A DNA stretch of 64,000 nucleotides from Flavobacterium sp. SM15 (GTDB taxonomy: Bacteria > Bacteroidota > Bacteroidia > Flavobacteriales > Flavobacteriaceae): NCBI RefSeq assembly GCF_022012335.1, contig NZ_JAKLTO010000008.1, positions 41,157-105,156 on the forward strand, read 5' to 3'. The notes under the pieces were generated by a model that worked only from the letters and a program-made list of their open reading frames with translations, did no database searches and had not been told where the DNA came from. The translations under genes and the position numbers were made by a program. Shown here one piece after another: positions 7,947 to 16,544 of the stretch. Numbering within the stretch: the stretch's first letter is position 1; every line of letters begins with the position of its first letter.

Positions 7947-8942
7947 ATGGAAACCATTTGTAAAATTCACCAGCCGGGCAAAATGACGTTAGGAATTGAA
8001 TTTCCGTTGGATAACGACTGGTCGCTCGAAGGGGAACGCAAACGCAATCTTGAAGGAAGACCTTTTGGAATTCCTGATGTGAGCCAGCATTCCAAATACG
8101 CAAAATTAGCCGACGAACTGGGGTTTGCCGCTTTATGGATGCGCGAAGTTCCGGTTTACGATCCGAACTTTGGAGATGGCGCACAGCTTTTCGATACCTT
8201 ATCGTATTTAGGTTATCTCTCCGGAATTACTAATTCGATTCTTTTGGGAACGGCGGCCATTGTTTTGCCACTTCACGATCCGTTGCAGTTGGCTAAAGCT
8301 ACGGCTACAATTGAAAATCTATCACAAGGACGTTTTTTGTTTGGGGTTGGATTGGGTGATCGTCCTATTGAATTTCCTCTATTCGGTTACGATTTTGAAA
8401 CAAGAGCAGAACGTTTTGTACTAAATCATAAGATTGTTAACGAAGCCTGGAAAGATAAAAGCGAACTGAATCTGTATTATGAAGGTTTATCAAATGCCAT
8501 TCAGATTTATCCGAAACCAAAAACTGATATTCCCTGGGTTTTAGCCGGAAGAGCACAACAAAATTTGGATTGGATTGCGCAAAACGTGCAAGGATGGTTC
8601 AATTATCCGAGGGAAGTGGAGCAAACCAGAGAAATGGTCATCGATTGGAAGAATGCCTTGTATGATAACAACCAAGCCGCAAAACCTTATATCACTGCTT
8701 TCCACCTTAATTTATTGAAAGATCCGAATGCACCCTTTAAAACCCAACGTTTCGGAGGTTCGGTAGGGATTAACAATTTATTGGAGCTTTTCAAACAATA
8801 CGAAGAATCAGGAGTAAACCACTTGGCGATTCATTTGCGAAAATCGGAAACCCCGATAGACGAAGCTATGAAGCTTATTGCTGAGAAAGTGTTGCCACAT
8901 TTTAGCATCACAGAAAATAAAAAAACAGAACAATTCATTTAA
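7947..8942 (+). CDS. luciferase-like (LLM class) flavin oxidoreductase
   Basis: The 331-residue protein is a bacterial-luciferase-type TIM barrel. It resembles the BA3436-like subgroup: MTLGIEFPLDNDW near the start, ELGFAALWMREVPVYDP, then LSQGRFLFGVGLGDRPIEFP. Such enzymes use FMNH2 or F420-like flavins to oxidise small organic substrates. It is the second gene of the MFS operon and sits 10 bases before an aldo/keto reductase. The C-terminus extends slightly past the reductase's upstream open frame, but the reductase start is placed after this stop. The substrate is not predictable. Confidence 0.85.
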   Translation: METICKIHQPGKMTLGIEFPLDNDWSLEGERKRNLEGRPFGIPDVSQHSKYAKLADELGFAALWMREVPVYDPNFGDGAQLFDTLSYLGYLSGITNSILLGTAAIVLPLHDPLQLAKATATIENLSQGRFLFGVGLGDRPIEFPLFGYDFETRAERFVLNHKIVNEAWKDKSELNLYYEGLSNAIQIYPKPKTDIPWVLAGRAQQNLDWIAQNVQGWFNYPREVEQTREMVIDWKNALYDNNQAAKPYITAFHLNLLKDPNAPFKTQRFGGSVGINNLLELFKQYEESGVNHLAIHLRKSETPIDEAMKLIAEKVLPHFSITENKKTEQFI

Positions 8943-8952
8943 AAAATACAGT

Positions 8953-9936
8953 ATGAGAAATTTAGGAAAATCAGAGTTACAAGTATCTCCCATATCCTTA
9001 GGAACCTTCGCCATTGGAGGTACTATGTGGGGTGGAAATGAAGAAAAAGAATCCTTAGAAGCCATTCATGCTTCTATCGATAATGGAGTGACCAGTATCG
9101 ACACAGCACCTTTTTACGGGCTTGGATTAAGTGAGGAAGTTATAGGGAAAGCCTTGAAAGGCAAAGACCGAAGCAAAGTACAATTGTTAACCAAATTTGG
9201 CTTGGTTTGGGATGGAAGCAATAACAGAAAAGGCGAGTATTTTTTCGATGTAAACCACAATGGAGAAAGTTTGCCGGTATATAAGTTTTCTTCTAAAGAA
9301 AACGTTATCAAAGAAGTAGAAGAAAGTTTAAAACGACTGAATACGGATTATATCGATTTGTTACAACTTCATTGGGCCGATCCCACGACTCCAATTAGCG
9401 AAACGATGGAAGCTATGGAACTCTTAAAACAACAAGGAAAAATCAGAGCGGTAGGCGTTTCAAATTATAACATAGCTCAGTTGCTGGAAGCAGAACAATC
9501 TACAACACTGGCTTCCAATCAGGTTGCTTACAGTATGTTGAACCGTTCTATTGAGCAGGAATTGATTCCTTTTTCTGAACAGAAGGACATCGGTATCATT
9601 GCCTACAGCCCAATGGAACGTGGATTGCTAACCGGAAAGTATTTTACCAACGGAAAACTAAAGCAAGACGACCATAGAAACGGTTATTTCCAACAACATG
9701 ATCTGGATAAGGTAAAATCATTTTTAGAGCAGTTAAACCCAATCGCCCAAAACAAACAAGTAAGCTTATCACAATTGGTTTTAGGGTGGACCATTCAGCA
9801 AAACGGGATAACGACAGCCTTAGCAGGGGCAAGAAATGCTAAACAAGCACTTTCCAACGCACAGGCGATGCATATTACCTTCAACCAAGAAGAATTAAGC
9901 ACGATCAATTCAGCATTAACATCATTAAAAAAATAA
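8953..9936 (+). CDS. aldo/keto reductase
   Basis: From the ATG at 8953 the product has 327 residues and the full aldo/keto reductase pattern. It shows GTFAIGGTMWGG near the start, the catalytic Asp and Tyr in SIDTAPFYG, the Lys in LLTKFG, the His in LLQLHWADP, and the cofactor segment AYSPMERGLLTGK. It reduces aldehydes or ketones with NADPH. An open frame reaches back to 8878 but would overlap the preceding gene, and family homology begins at MRNLGKSELQVSPISLG. It is the third gene of the MFS operon. Confidence 0.92.
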   Translation: MRNLGKSELQVSPISLGTFAIGGTMWGGNEEKESLEAIHASIDNGVTSIDTAPFYGLGLSEEVIGKALKGKDRSKVQLLTKFGLVWDGSNNRKGEYFFDVNHNGESLPVYKFSSKENVIKEVEESLKRLNTDYIDLLQLHWADPTTPISETMEAMELLKQQGKIRAVGVSNYNIAQLLEAEQSTTLASNQVAYSMLNRSIEQELIPFSEQKDIGIIAYSPMERGLLTGKYFTNGKLKQDDHRNGYFQQHDLDKVKSFLEQLNPIAQNKQVSLSQLVLGWTIQQNGITTALAGARNAKQALSNAQAMHITFNQEELSTINSALTSLKK

Positions 9937-9941
9937 AAATC

Positions 9942-10730
9942 ATGAAAACAATAAGTAACTTTATAAGAGTATTTCTAATGGTCATTATCGCTGGCACCAT
10001 CGGATTTAGCACTACACAAGCATCAGCACAAACTAAACACGCAAAACACATGAAAAAGAAAATTCTATTTGTGGTAACTAGCCACGATAAAAAAGGCGCT
10101 ACCGGAGAACCAACCGGTTATTATTTAGGAGAAGTTAGCCATCCTTGGGAAGTTTTACATGAGGCAGGTTATGAAATCGATTTTGTAAGCCCAAAAGGCG
10201 GAAAAGCTCCGGTTGACGGTTTCGACTTAACCGATAAGGTTAACAAAAAGTTCTGGGACGATGCCAAATACCACCACAAAGTGGAAAACACGATGAAACC
10301 CTCAGAAGTTAACCCAAATGATTATGTGGCTATTTTTTATGCCGGAGGTCACGGTGCTATGTGGGATTTCGCAGATAACAAAGAGATAGCTGCTCTTGCT
10401 TCAAAAATCTATGAAAACAATGGTGTGGTAAGTGCCGTTTGTCATGGCCCTGCAGGTTTGGTAAACATTAAATTGAGCAATGGTAAATATTTAGTTGATG
10501 GTAAAAAAATCAACGCCTTTACCAATGAGGAAGAAATTGCCGTAAAACTGGAAAACGTTGTGCCTTTCGCATTAGAAACCAAACTGATAGAACGCGGAGG
10601 AAAATTCGAAAAATCCGGCTTATGGAAGCAACATGTGGTGACCGATCAGCGATTGGTGACCGGGCAAAACCCTCAATCGGCTCATGCGGTTGGGGAAGCA
10701 GTCTTGGTAGAACTTAAAAAACTGAAATAA
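9942..10730 (+). CDS. DJ-1/PfpI (type 1 glutamine amidotransferase-like) protein
   Basis: The 262-residue protein has a DJ-1/PfpI fold of the Hsp31-like type. The nucleophile elbow is AVCHGPAG (Cys near residue 167), the Glu position is in ATGEPTGYYLGEV, and FYAGGHGAMWDF precedes the elbow. Relatives act as glyoxalase III/deglycase or chaperone; which applies is unknown. An N-terminal segment (residues 1-31, ending TTQASAQ) looks like a signal peptide and implies a periplasmic location. An internal Met at 37 would give a cytosolic form. It is the last gene of the operon and is followed directly by an intrinsic terminator. Confidence 0.85.
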   Translation: MKTISNFIRVFLMVIIAGTIGFSTTQASAQTKHAKHMKKKILFVVTSHDKKGATGEPTGYYLGEVSHPWEVLHEAGYEIDFVSPKGGKAPVDGFDLTDKVNKKFWDDAKYHHKVENTMKPSEVNPNDYVAIFYAGGHGAMWDFADNKEIAALASKIYENNGVVSAVCHGPAGLVNIKLSNGKYLVDGKKINAFTNEEEIAVKLENVVPFALETKLIERGGKFEKSGLWKQHVVTDQRLVTGQNPQSAHAVGEAVLVELKKLK

Positions 10731-10731
10731 T

Positions 10732-10755
10732 AAAAGGGGCATTCAAGCCCCTTTT
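10732..10755. terminator. bidirectional intrinsic terminator
   Basis: AAAAGGGGC and GCCCCTTTT form a perfect 9-bp stem with an ATTCAA loop, with A/T runs at both ends. It lies between two convergent operons that end at 10730 (plus) and 10759 (minus), so it can stop transcription from both sides. Confidence 0.85.
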
Positions 10756-10758
10756 AGT

Positions 10759-12225
10759 TTATAACAAAATTCTCTTTAAACTGGTGATGATGATTACGAT
10801 CCCGACCAATATCATTAGTGCTTTGGTTGGGATTTTGTTTGCTAGTAGAGCTCCAATCGGTGCGGCAATTACGCCTCCAATAATCAATCCGATAATTACC
10901 GACCAAAACGTAAATCCAATGGTGGCAATAAACGTAAACGAACTCGCCAGCGCCACAAAAAACTCCGCAAGATTTACCGAACCAATGGTGTAACGCGGGT
11001 TCTTTCCATTAGCAATTAAGGTAGTGGAAACAATCGGTCCCCAGCCGCCACCGCCAATGGAATCCAGAAAACCACCAACTCCGGCCAAAGGGAAAAGACG
11101 TTTCACTTTTTGTCGTTTTTTGTCTTTTTTCAATGCTTTTCGGATGATTATGATTCCAAGAATCAATGTGTATATCGAAACAATAGGTTTGATATAATTG
11201 TTGTATTCTTCAAAACTCGTCAGTACGTAAGCGCCTAAAATTGCGCCGATAACTCCCGGAATCAGTAAATTCTTGAACAGTTTAGAGTTAACATTGCCGA
11301 ATTTTAAATGCATCAACCCGGAAACCCCGCTGGTAAATACTTCCGAAGCATGCACACTGGCGCTGGAAACCGCCGGAGAAATCCCGAACGACAACAAAAA
11401 ACTTGTAGCGGTAACTCCATAAGCCATTCCGAGTGCGCCATCAATCAATTGTGCCACGAAACCGGCCAGTATGAACCACAGTAAATTTTCATCAGCCTGA
11501 TGAATTAATGTTGCTCCATAATTCCCAATTTCTACAGGACTGATTAGTTGGCCCAATAAATAACCTGTTATCAGTAATGCCGGAATACTGAAACCATAAA
11601 TCCATAATCTCAGGTTGCTGATTTTTAGACGCCCTCTTTTTGCGGGCTCTTGCTTTTCTACCAGTACTTTTGTCACTTCATTGAGCCGGTCAACTTTCTG
11701 GTTGAAATCCCCTTTTAAATGCTCACGCAATTTCTCAAGATGCTCCAAAGAATCATTGATTTCGTACGGAATGTTCTCATCCAGTACTTCTCGCAAGCGT
11801 TTGGAAACCGTAGGCGATTTTCCATTGGTGGAAATAGCGATTTTCAAATGCCCTTTTTTTACAATCGAACCAAGATAGAAATCACACAAATCTGGCTGAT
11901 CGGCTGCATTGACTAATAGTTTCAGATGGTTTGCTTTTCGTTTGATTTCCGAATTGATGACTTTATCATTGGTGGCCGTAATCACAAAATCAGCATCGTT
12001 TAAGTCGGATTCTTCAAAAGGGCGTTCGTAAAAATCGATGTGCGGGTTCAGCTCCAATAGTTCTTTAAGCTTTGAAGAAATAACAGTCGCCACCAGTTTG
12101 ATGTTGACCGTCGGATTTTGCCGCAATAAGGTTTCTGTTTTCTCCAAACCTACATTGCCGCCGCCTACAATTAAAAATCGTGCGGTTTCTGTTTTTAAAA
12201 AGACGGGAAATAAGGTATTACTCAT
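10759..12225 (-). CDS. precorrin-2 dehydrogenase fused to TSUP (TauE/SafE) transporter
   Basis: The 488-residue protein joins two functions. Residues 1-200 resemble the Met8/CysG N-terminal siroheme-synthase domain: RFLIVGGGNVGLEK is the NAD-binding glycine loop, followed by FVITATNDKVIN and AADQPDLCDF. This domain oxidises precorrin-2 to sirohydrochlorin and may add iron. Residues about 205-488 are an 8-TM TSUP permease (FVAQLIDGALGMAYGVTATS, LAGVGGFLDSIGGGGWGP), a family that transports sulfite, sulfate or sulfonates. The start overlaps the preceding DUF2490 gene by 8 bases. As the last gene of the sulfate operon, it plausibly combines siroheme supply for CysI with sulfur-anion transport. 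Confidence 0.88.
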   Translation of the reverse strand: MSNTLFPVFLKTETARFLIVGGGNVGLEKTETLLRQNPTVNIKLVATVISSKLKELLELNPHIDFYERPFEESDLNDADFVITATNDKVINSEIKRKANHLKLLVNAADQPDLCDFYLGSIVKKGHLKIAISTNGKSPTVSKRLREVLDENIPYEINDSLEHLEKLREHLKGDFNQKVDRLNEVTKVLVEKQEPAKRGRLKISNLRLWIYGFSIPALLITGYLLGQLISPVEIGNYGATLIHQADENLLWFILAGFVAQLIDGALGMAYGVTATSFLLSFGISPAVSSASVHASEVFTSGVSGLMHLKFGNVNSKLFKNLLIPGVIGAILGAYVLTSFEEYNNYIKPIVSIYTLILGIIIIRKALKKDKKRQKVKRLFPLAGVGGFLDSIGGGGWGPIVSTTLIANGKNPRYTIGSVNLAEFFVALASSFTFIATIGFTFWSVIIGLIIGGVIAAPIGALLANKIPTKALMILVGIVIIITSLKRILL

Positions 12226-13018
12226 GTTTTTTCTTTTTTAGATTTAGATTGTGGAAGACCGAAAAGCGAATGATGTCCCGATTGTAAAAATCCACTCCCG
12301 ATTTTTGCTGCTGAAACCAATTCATGTATCCGGCTTCTACAGCGAGTGAAGGACTTAATACATAATTCAGAGCCAGATAGACCCTGTTTTGATCAAAAGT
12401 GTTTTTTACAATTTTACTTCCGAGATTAAACATCACTTCGTCTTTTGCTTTAAAGATTAATTTCTCTTGACCATCTTGTTTCCATACAGGAAAATCTAAA
12501 CCTAGCTGGTAGCGCAATCGAATATTGGAAAACCGATAGCCACCAACCAATTCATTGTTTTCCACATCGTGAAAGAAACGGGCTTCCGCTTTGTAACGGT
12601 GGGAAATCGTTAGAAAGGAAAGCTTCTGTTTGTTGTTAAAGCCGAGGTCCGGGCGCAATTCCGGAACCATCAAATTGCTTTCGGAATTCGGATCGTTTGG
12701 GCTTTGCAAAAACAGGGTAATTCCCGCCGAAGTATTCCAGTTTTCAACCAGTTTTCGCTCCAGATTTGTTCTGAAAACCAACTGATGCTGTGCCGTCGGA
12801 TTAATAAATTGCCGCTCCTGAATTTCACTTTTCAAACTCCAATTTTCATTAAAGGTTAACGAATTGTAATAGCCGTACCACACTAATTGCTGGTGGGTTA
12901 CCTTTTTTTGTGCCGATGTATTTAAGGCCGATAGGAAAACCGCAACCAGAAGTAATACAAATCTAATTCGGGTTGATGATCGTTCGGAAGGCAAAATCGC
13001 CAAAGGTTTCGTTTTCAT
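12218..13018 (-). CDS. DUF2490 outer-membrane beta-barrel protein
   Basis: The 266-residue product has an N-terminal signal (hydrophobic IRFVLLLVAVFLSALNTSA, cleavage near residue 36). It then has alternating strands typical of DUF2490, starting VWYGYYNSLTFNENWSLKSEIQ. DUF2490 proteins are predicted outer-membrane barrels without assigned role. The start overlaps the cysI end by 56 bases; no later ATG would keep the signal peptide, so the overlap is accepted. Its position inside the sulfate operon suggests a surface role in sulfur supply, but nothing in the sequence proves it. Confidence 0.78.
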   Translation of the reverse strand: MKTKPLAILPSERSSTRIRFVLLLVAVFLSALNTSAQKKVTHQQLVWYGYYNSLTFNENWSLKSEIQERQFINPTAQHQLVFRTNLERKLVENWNTSAGITLFLQSPNDPNSESNLMVPELRPDLGFNNKQKLSFLTISHRYKAEARFFHDVENNELVGGYRFSNIRLRYQLGLDFPVWKQDGQEKLIFKAKDEVMFNLGSKIVKNTFDQNRVYLALNYVLSPSLAVEAGYMNWFQQQKSGVDFYNRDIIRFSVFHNLNLKKKKHE

Positions 13019-14612
13019 TTTTCTCTTTAGTGTAACGTTCTAACAACTGGTCTACTTCGGTTAAAATTTGGGCTTCGGTTTGTTTCTCTTTGTATAAGGT
13101 GTTCAATCTTTCGCCGTAGCGATCGCCGCCTAACATAAAATTGTACTGTCCCGGCCCGGTTCCGATGAACCCTAATTCGGCTACATAAGGACGGCCACAA
13201 CCGTTAGGACATCCGGTCATTCTTATGGAGATTTCTTCGTTTTGAAGCTGATATTTTTCCAGTATCGGTTCGATTTTGGTTACTAACTCCGGCAAATAAC
13301 GTTGAGCTTCGGCAAGGGCTAACGGACAAGTTGGCAAGGCCACACAAGCCATCGAGTTTTTACGGAGTGCGCTGTCATTTTTGTCGATTTGATGTTTTTC
13401 GAGAAGCGCATCTACTTTCGATTTATCATTTTCACGGATTTCGCCTAAAATCAAATTCTGGTTTCCTGAAAAAATGAAATTGGAGATTTTCAGTAGCGCC
13501 AGTTCGTATAAAAACTGTTTCTGATACGGTTTAATAACCCCGTGCTCCACAAACAAAGTGTAGAACCATTTGCCTTCATGGTTTTGCTGCCAACCGTAGC
13601 GGTCGTTTCGTTCAGTAAACGTATAGGGCTGTTCCGGTAACAAATCAAAGCCTATGCGCTGTTCCAATTCTTTTTTGAAACCTTCCACGGACATTTTATC
13701 TACGGTGTACTTCAATCGGGAGAACTTACGGTCAATGCGGTTTCCGAAGTCACGTTGCACAGTAAGGATTTCGTAGACAGCTTTCAAAGTTTTCTCTTCA
13801 GAATCCGTAAAACCGATGATTGTCCCCAAACGTGCATAGGTGTTTGGGTTTCCGTGCGTAGTTGCCAAACCACCTCCAACAGCAATGTTGAACCCTTTGA
13901 GTTGGTTGTTTTCGATTACGGCAATCAGTCCGATATCGTTGGCAAACACATCAATATCATTACTTGGTGGGATCGCAATGGCAATCTTGAATTTTCGGGG
14001 CAGGTAACGGTCTTCATACAACGGATCGGCTTCTGCGGAGCGTTCGTAAATCTTTTCACCATCAATGAAAACCTCATAATACGATTGGGTTTTCGGTAAC
14101 AACAAAGTCGAAATCTTATCGGCATATGCATGAATTTCGTTGTGTAATGGCGACAATTGCGGATGTGAACTCGCAATCACGTTACGGTTTACGTCGCCAC
14201 AAGCCGCAATTGAGTCCAGTTTCGCTACATTAAATGCCTGAATAGTAGGGCGCAGCTGATGTTTTAGCAACCCGTGTAACTGCACCGTTTGACGCGTAGT
14301 GATTTTTAAAGTTCCGGTGCCGTATTGTTCTGAAATATCGTGGGTGGCTAACCATTGTTCGGCATTGATGGCACCACCGGGAATACGCAAACGAATCATG
14401 AAAGAGTACAGTTTGTCGAGTTTTTTCTCGGCACGCTCGGCTCTGCGGTCGCGGTCGTCCTGCACGTACATTCCGTGGAATTTTACCAAGGTTTCATCAT
14501 CAGGACGCACGTTGCCTGTGTGATTGTCTAAATCAATACTTTCTTTTAAGGTGCCTCGCAAACCGTCGCTTTTGGTTTTTATGGCTTCTATAGGGGATAA
14601 TTTCTCGCTCAT
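12963..14612 (-). CDS. cysI: assimilatory sulfite reductase, hemoprotein subunit
   Basis: The 549-residue protein is a nitrite/sulfite reductase with two ferredoxin-like half domains. The [4Fe-4S]-siroheme ligands are all present: Cys423, Cys429, Cys468 and Cys472 in CVALPTC and CPNGC. Siroheme-binding residues occur in KITTRQTVQLHG. Together with the flavoprotein encoded upstream it should reduce sulfite to sulfide with NADPH. Length and motifs match assimilatory CysI rather than dissimilatory DsrAB. A 270-base gap holding a phased 43-bp repeat separates it from cysJ. Confidence 0.93.
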   Translation of the reverse strand: MSEKLSPIEAIKTKSDGLRGTLKESIDLDNHTGNVRPDDETLVKFHGMYVQDDRDRRAERAEKKLDKLYSFMIRLRIPGGAINAEQWLATHDISEQYGTGTLKITTRQTVQLHGLLKHQLRPTIQAFNVAKLDSIAACGDVNRNVIASSHPQLSPLHNEIHAYADKISTLLLPKTQSYYEVFIDGEKIYERSAEADPLYEDRYLPRKFKIAIAIPPSNDIDVFANDIGLIAVIENNQLKGFNIAVGGGLATTHGNPNTYARLGTIIGFTDSEEKTLKAVYEILTVQRDFGNRIDRKFSRLKYTVDKMSVEGFKKELEQRIGFDLLPEQPYTFTERNDRYGWQQNHEGKWFYTLFVEHGVIKPYQKQFLYELALLKISNFIFSGNQNLILGEIRENDKSKVDALLEKHQIDKNDSALRKNSMACVALPTCPLALAEAQRYLPELVTKIEPILEKYQLQNEEISIRMTGCPNGCGRPYVAELGFIGTGPGQYNFMLGGDRYGERLNTLYKEKQTEAQILTEVDQLLERYTKEKNENETFGDFAFRTIINPN

Positions 14613-14629
14613 TTCTATTTTTTTAGTTA

Positions 14630-14880
14630 ATTATGTTGTCAGACGTGTTACAATACGTTCCAAAGTACATTCACCACGTTATCTGACGTATTTTAGTACG
14701 TTATGAACACCATTTACCACGTTACCTGACGTATATTTTTCGGTTTATAATCCAATTTACCACGTTACCTGACGTATTTTTTGTGGTTCGGAACCTCTTT
14801 TACCACGTTAACTGATGTGTCCATTAAAGTTCAGAACCACATTAACCACGTTGTCTAACGTGTCTTAACACATCTGAACC
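14630..14880. repeat. six-copy 43-bp tandem repeat between cysJ and cysI
   Basis: Six units start at 14630, 14673, 14716, 14759, 14802 and 14845, so the period is exactly 43 bp. The best-conserved part is ACCACGTTACCTGACGTAT with small changes. Its core is an imperfect palindrome ACGT-yA-nn-Tr-ACGT. The rest of each unit is looser but keeps a GTT..GAAcc pattern. The array fills nearly the whole gap between the cysJ stop and the cysI start within one operon. There are no ORFs in it. It could be a protein-binding array, an mRNA-processing region or a simple minisatellite. Confidence 0.85.
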
Positions 14881-14882
14881 CT

Positions 14883-16544
14883 TTAATAGACGTCTTTTTG
14901 ATATTTTCCGTCTGATTCCAAAGCTTCCAAAACAGCTTGTGCTTCATCAATACTGATGTTTCTTTCAGCAGCGATTACTTCTAATACTGCATTCTCCACA
15001 TCAATGCTCATCGGGTGCTTTTGACCACAGATGTACAATGATGCGCCGTTTTCAAGCCATTGGTTAAACTCTTTGGCTTTCTCTCGAATTCGGTCTTGTA
15101 CATAAATTTTCTGCTCCTGATCGCGTGAAAAAGCGGTGTCCAGTTTGGTTAACGTTCCGGTGGTAAGCCATTCCTGAATTTCGGTTTGGTAATAAAAATC
15201 CAGTGCAAAATGCTGTTCACCAAAGAAGAGCCAGTTTTTCCCTTCAGCTCCTTCGGTATCACGATGGGCAAGGAAACTTCTGAAAGGCGCAATTCCGGTT
15301 CCCGGTCCAATTAAGATGATATCGGTATCGTTTTCAGGCAATTTGAAATTGTTGTTCTTGTGGATGTAAAACTCGATTTCGGCATCTTTTGGAAAATCCG
15401 CTAAAAACTGCGAGCACAAACCGGTTTTGGTAGCGCCGTTTATGGAAAAGGTGTTGAGGTTTGCGGTTATATGTACCAATCCATCATGGGCTGCAACATC
15501 AGAAGAAATGGAATACAAACGAGGAGCAATAGGATGGAGTAGTGCAACCACTTGTTCAAAAGTTACGTTTTCAGGCTTGCTATAGTTGTTTAGAATATCC
15601 AACAAATCGGCTTTTTCCTCCGTGATGGTAATTCCGAATATTTCTGAAAGGCTTTCGAGTGATTTTTTGCCCAATCCGCGTATATTTTTATCAAAAAGCG
15701 TTTCTTTTTCAGTTTTTTTATCAAAGAATGAAAGAATTTCAAGGATTTCTGCTTCTGAGTTCTTCGGATAAAACCCGATTGCGTCTCCCGGCTGGTAAAA
15801 CACTTCTTCATAAGGGGTAATTTCGATATGATAGGTTTGTTTGTTGGAACCTCTGTCGTTTAAAATTACTTTATGCGATACAACTCCTTTATAGTTTTTC
15901 TTTTGATTTACGGATGAGGTTGCCTGTTTTCCCGTTACTTGAGAAGTTGAGGTAGCCTTTTTAGAAAAAACTGCTTTCAAATCGGATTCCCAATTGGTTA
16001 CGGTTTGGCTATAATCGACATCGGCTTTTACTAAAGGAATTAGACGTTTGGCGCCTTTCTGTTCCAAAACTTCATCCAACAAAACTCCTGCATTACAAAA
16101 CAGCGGATAGGAGGAATCGCCAAGTCCAAAAACGGCAAAGTTCAGTTTGTTTAAGTTAGTGTCAGTAGCTTTCAGTTTTTCATAAAAGCCTATCGCATTC
16201 TGAGGAAATTCACCTTCGCCTTGCGTACTGACAATGAAAAGCACTAAGGTTTCTTTCTCTAATTTGGCAACGTCAAATTGAAAGATATCGGTAGTTTTCG
16301 CCTGAATTTTATCCTTTTTAAAATTAGCTAACAATTGGGTTGCTACTTTTTTAGCATTTCCGGTTTCGGTTCCATAAACAATCAACGGTTTTACATTAAC
16401 CGCAACAGGAACTTCTATTGGTTGTGGAACGCTGTTCTGATTTGCTAAAAAACCCGCCAGATAGCCTTTGGTCCAGATGATTTCGTCTTTGGTAGACTGC
16501 TGCACGAGTTGTTGCAACAGCGTTAGTTTGGTTTCAGATAGCAT
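14883..16544 (-). CDS. cysJ: sulfite reductase flavoprotein subunit (CysJ-like)
   Basis: The 553-residue product (from ATG 16544) has three domains. Residues about 55-190 are a flavodoxin (VYGTETGNAKKVA for FMN binding). Residues about 225-430 are an FAD-binding insert (PRLYSISS). The C-terminus is an NADPH-binding region (ILIGPGTGIAPFRSFL, then LYICGQK, and a closing KYQKDVY). It transfers electrons from NADPH to CysI. A longer frame starts at 16583, but MLSETKLTLLQQ begins the natural N-terminus and overlaps the methyltransferase stop by 11 bases, suggesting translational coupling. It lies upstream of cysI in the same operon. Confidence 0.9.
   Translation of the reverse strand: MLSETKLTLLQQLVQQSTKDEIIWTKGYLAGFLANQNSVPQPIEVPVAVNVKPLIVYGTETGNAKKVATQLLANFKKDKIQAKTTDIFQFDVAKLEKETLVLFIVSTQGEGEFPQNAIGFYEKLKATDTNLNKLNFAVFGLGDSSYPLFCNAGVLLDEVLEQKGAKRLIPLVKADVDYSQTVTNWESDLKAVFSKKATSTSQVTGKQATSSVNQKKNYKGVVSHKVILNDRGSNKQTYHIEITPYEEVFYQPGDAIGFYPKNSEAEILEILSFFDKKTEKETLFDKNIRGLGKKSLESLSEIFGITITEEKADLLDILNNYSKPENVTFEQVVALLHPIAPRLYSISSDVAAHDGLVHITANLNTFSINGATKTGLCSQFLADFPKDAEIEFYIHKNNNFKLPENDTDIILIGPGTGIAPFRSFLAHRDTEGAEGKNWLFFGEQHFALDFYYQTEIQEWLTTGTLTKLDTAFSRDQEQKIYVQDRIREKAKEFNQWLENGASLYICGQKHPMSIDVENAVLEVIAAERNISIDEAQAVLEALESDGKYQKDVY

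Noticed and set aside
14630..14880. The 43-bp tandem array as a CRISPR array (about 19-bp repeats, 24-bp spacers)
   Set aside because: The spacers are partly conserved between units, the repeats are imperfect, the array lies inside an operon, and no cas gene is present in the window.
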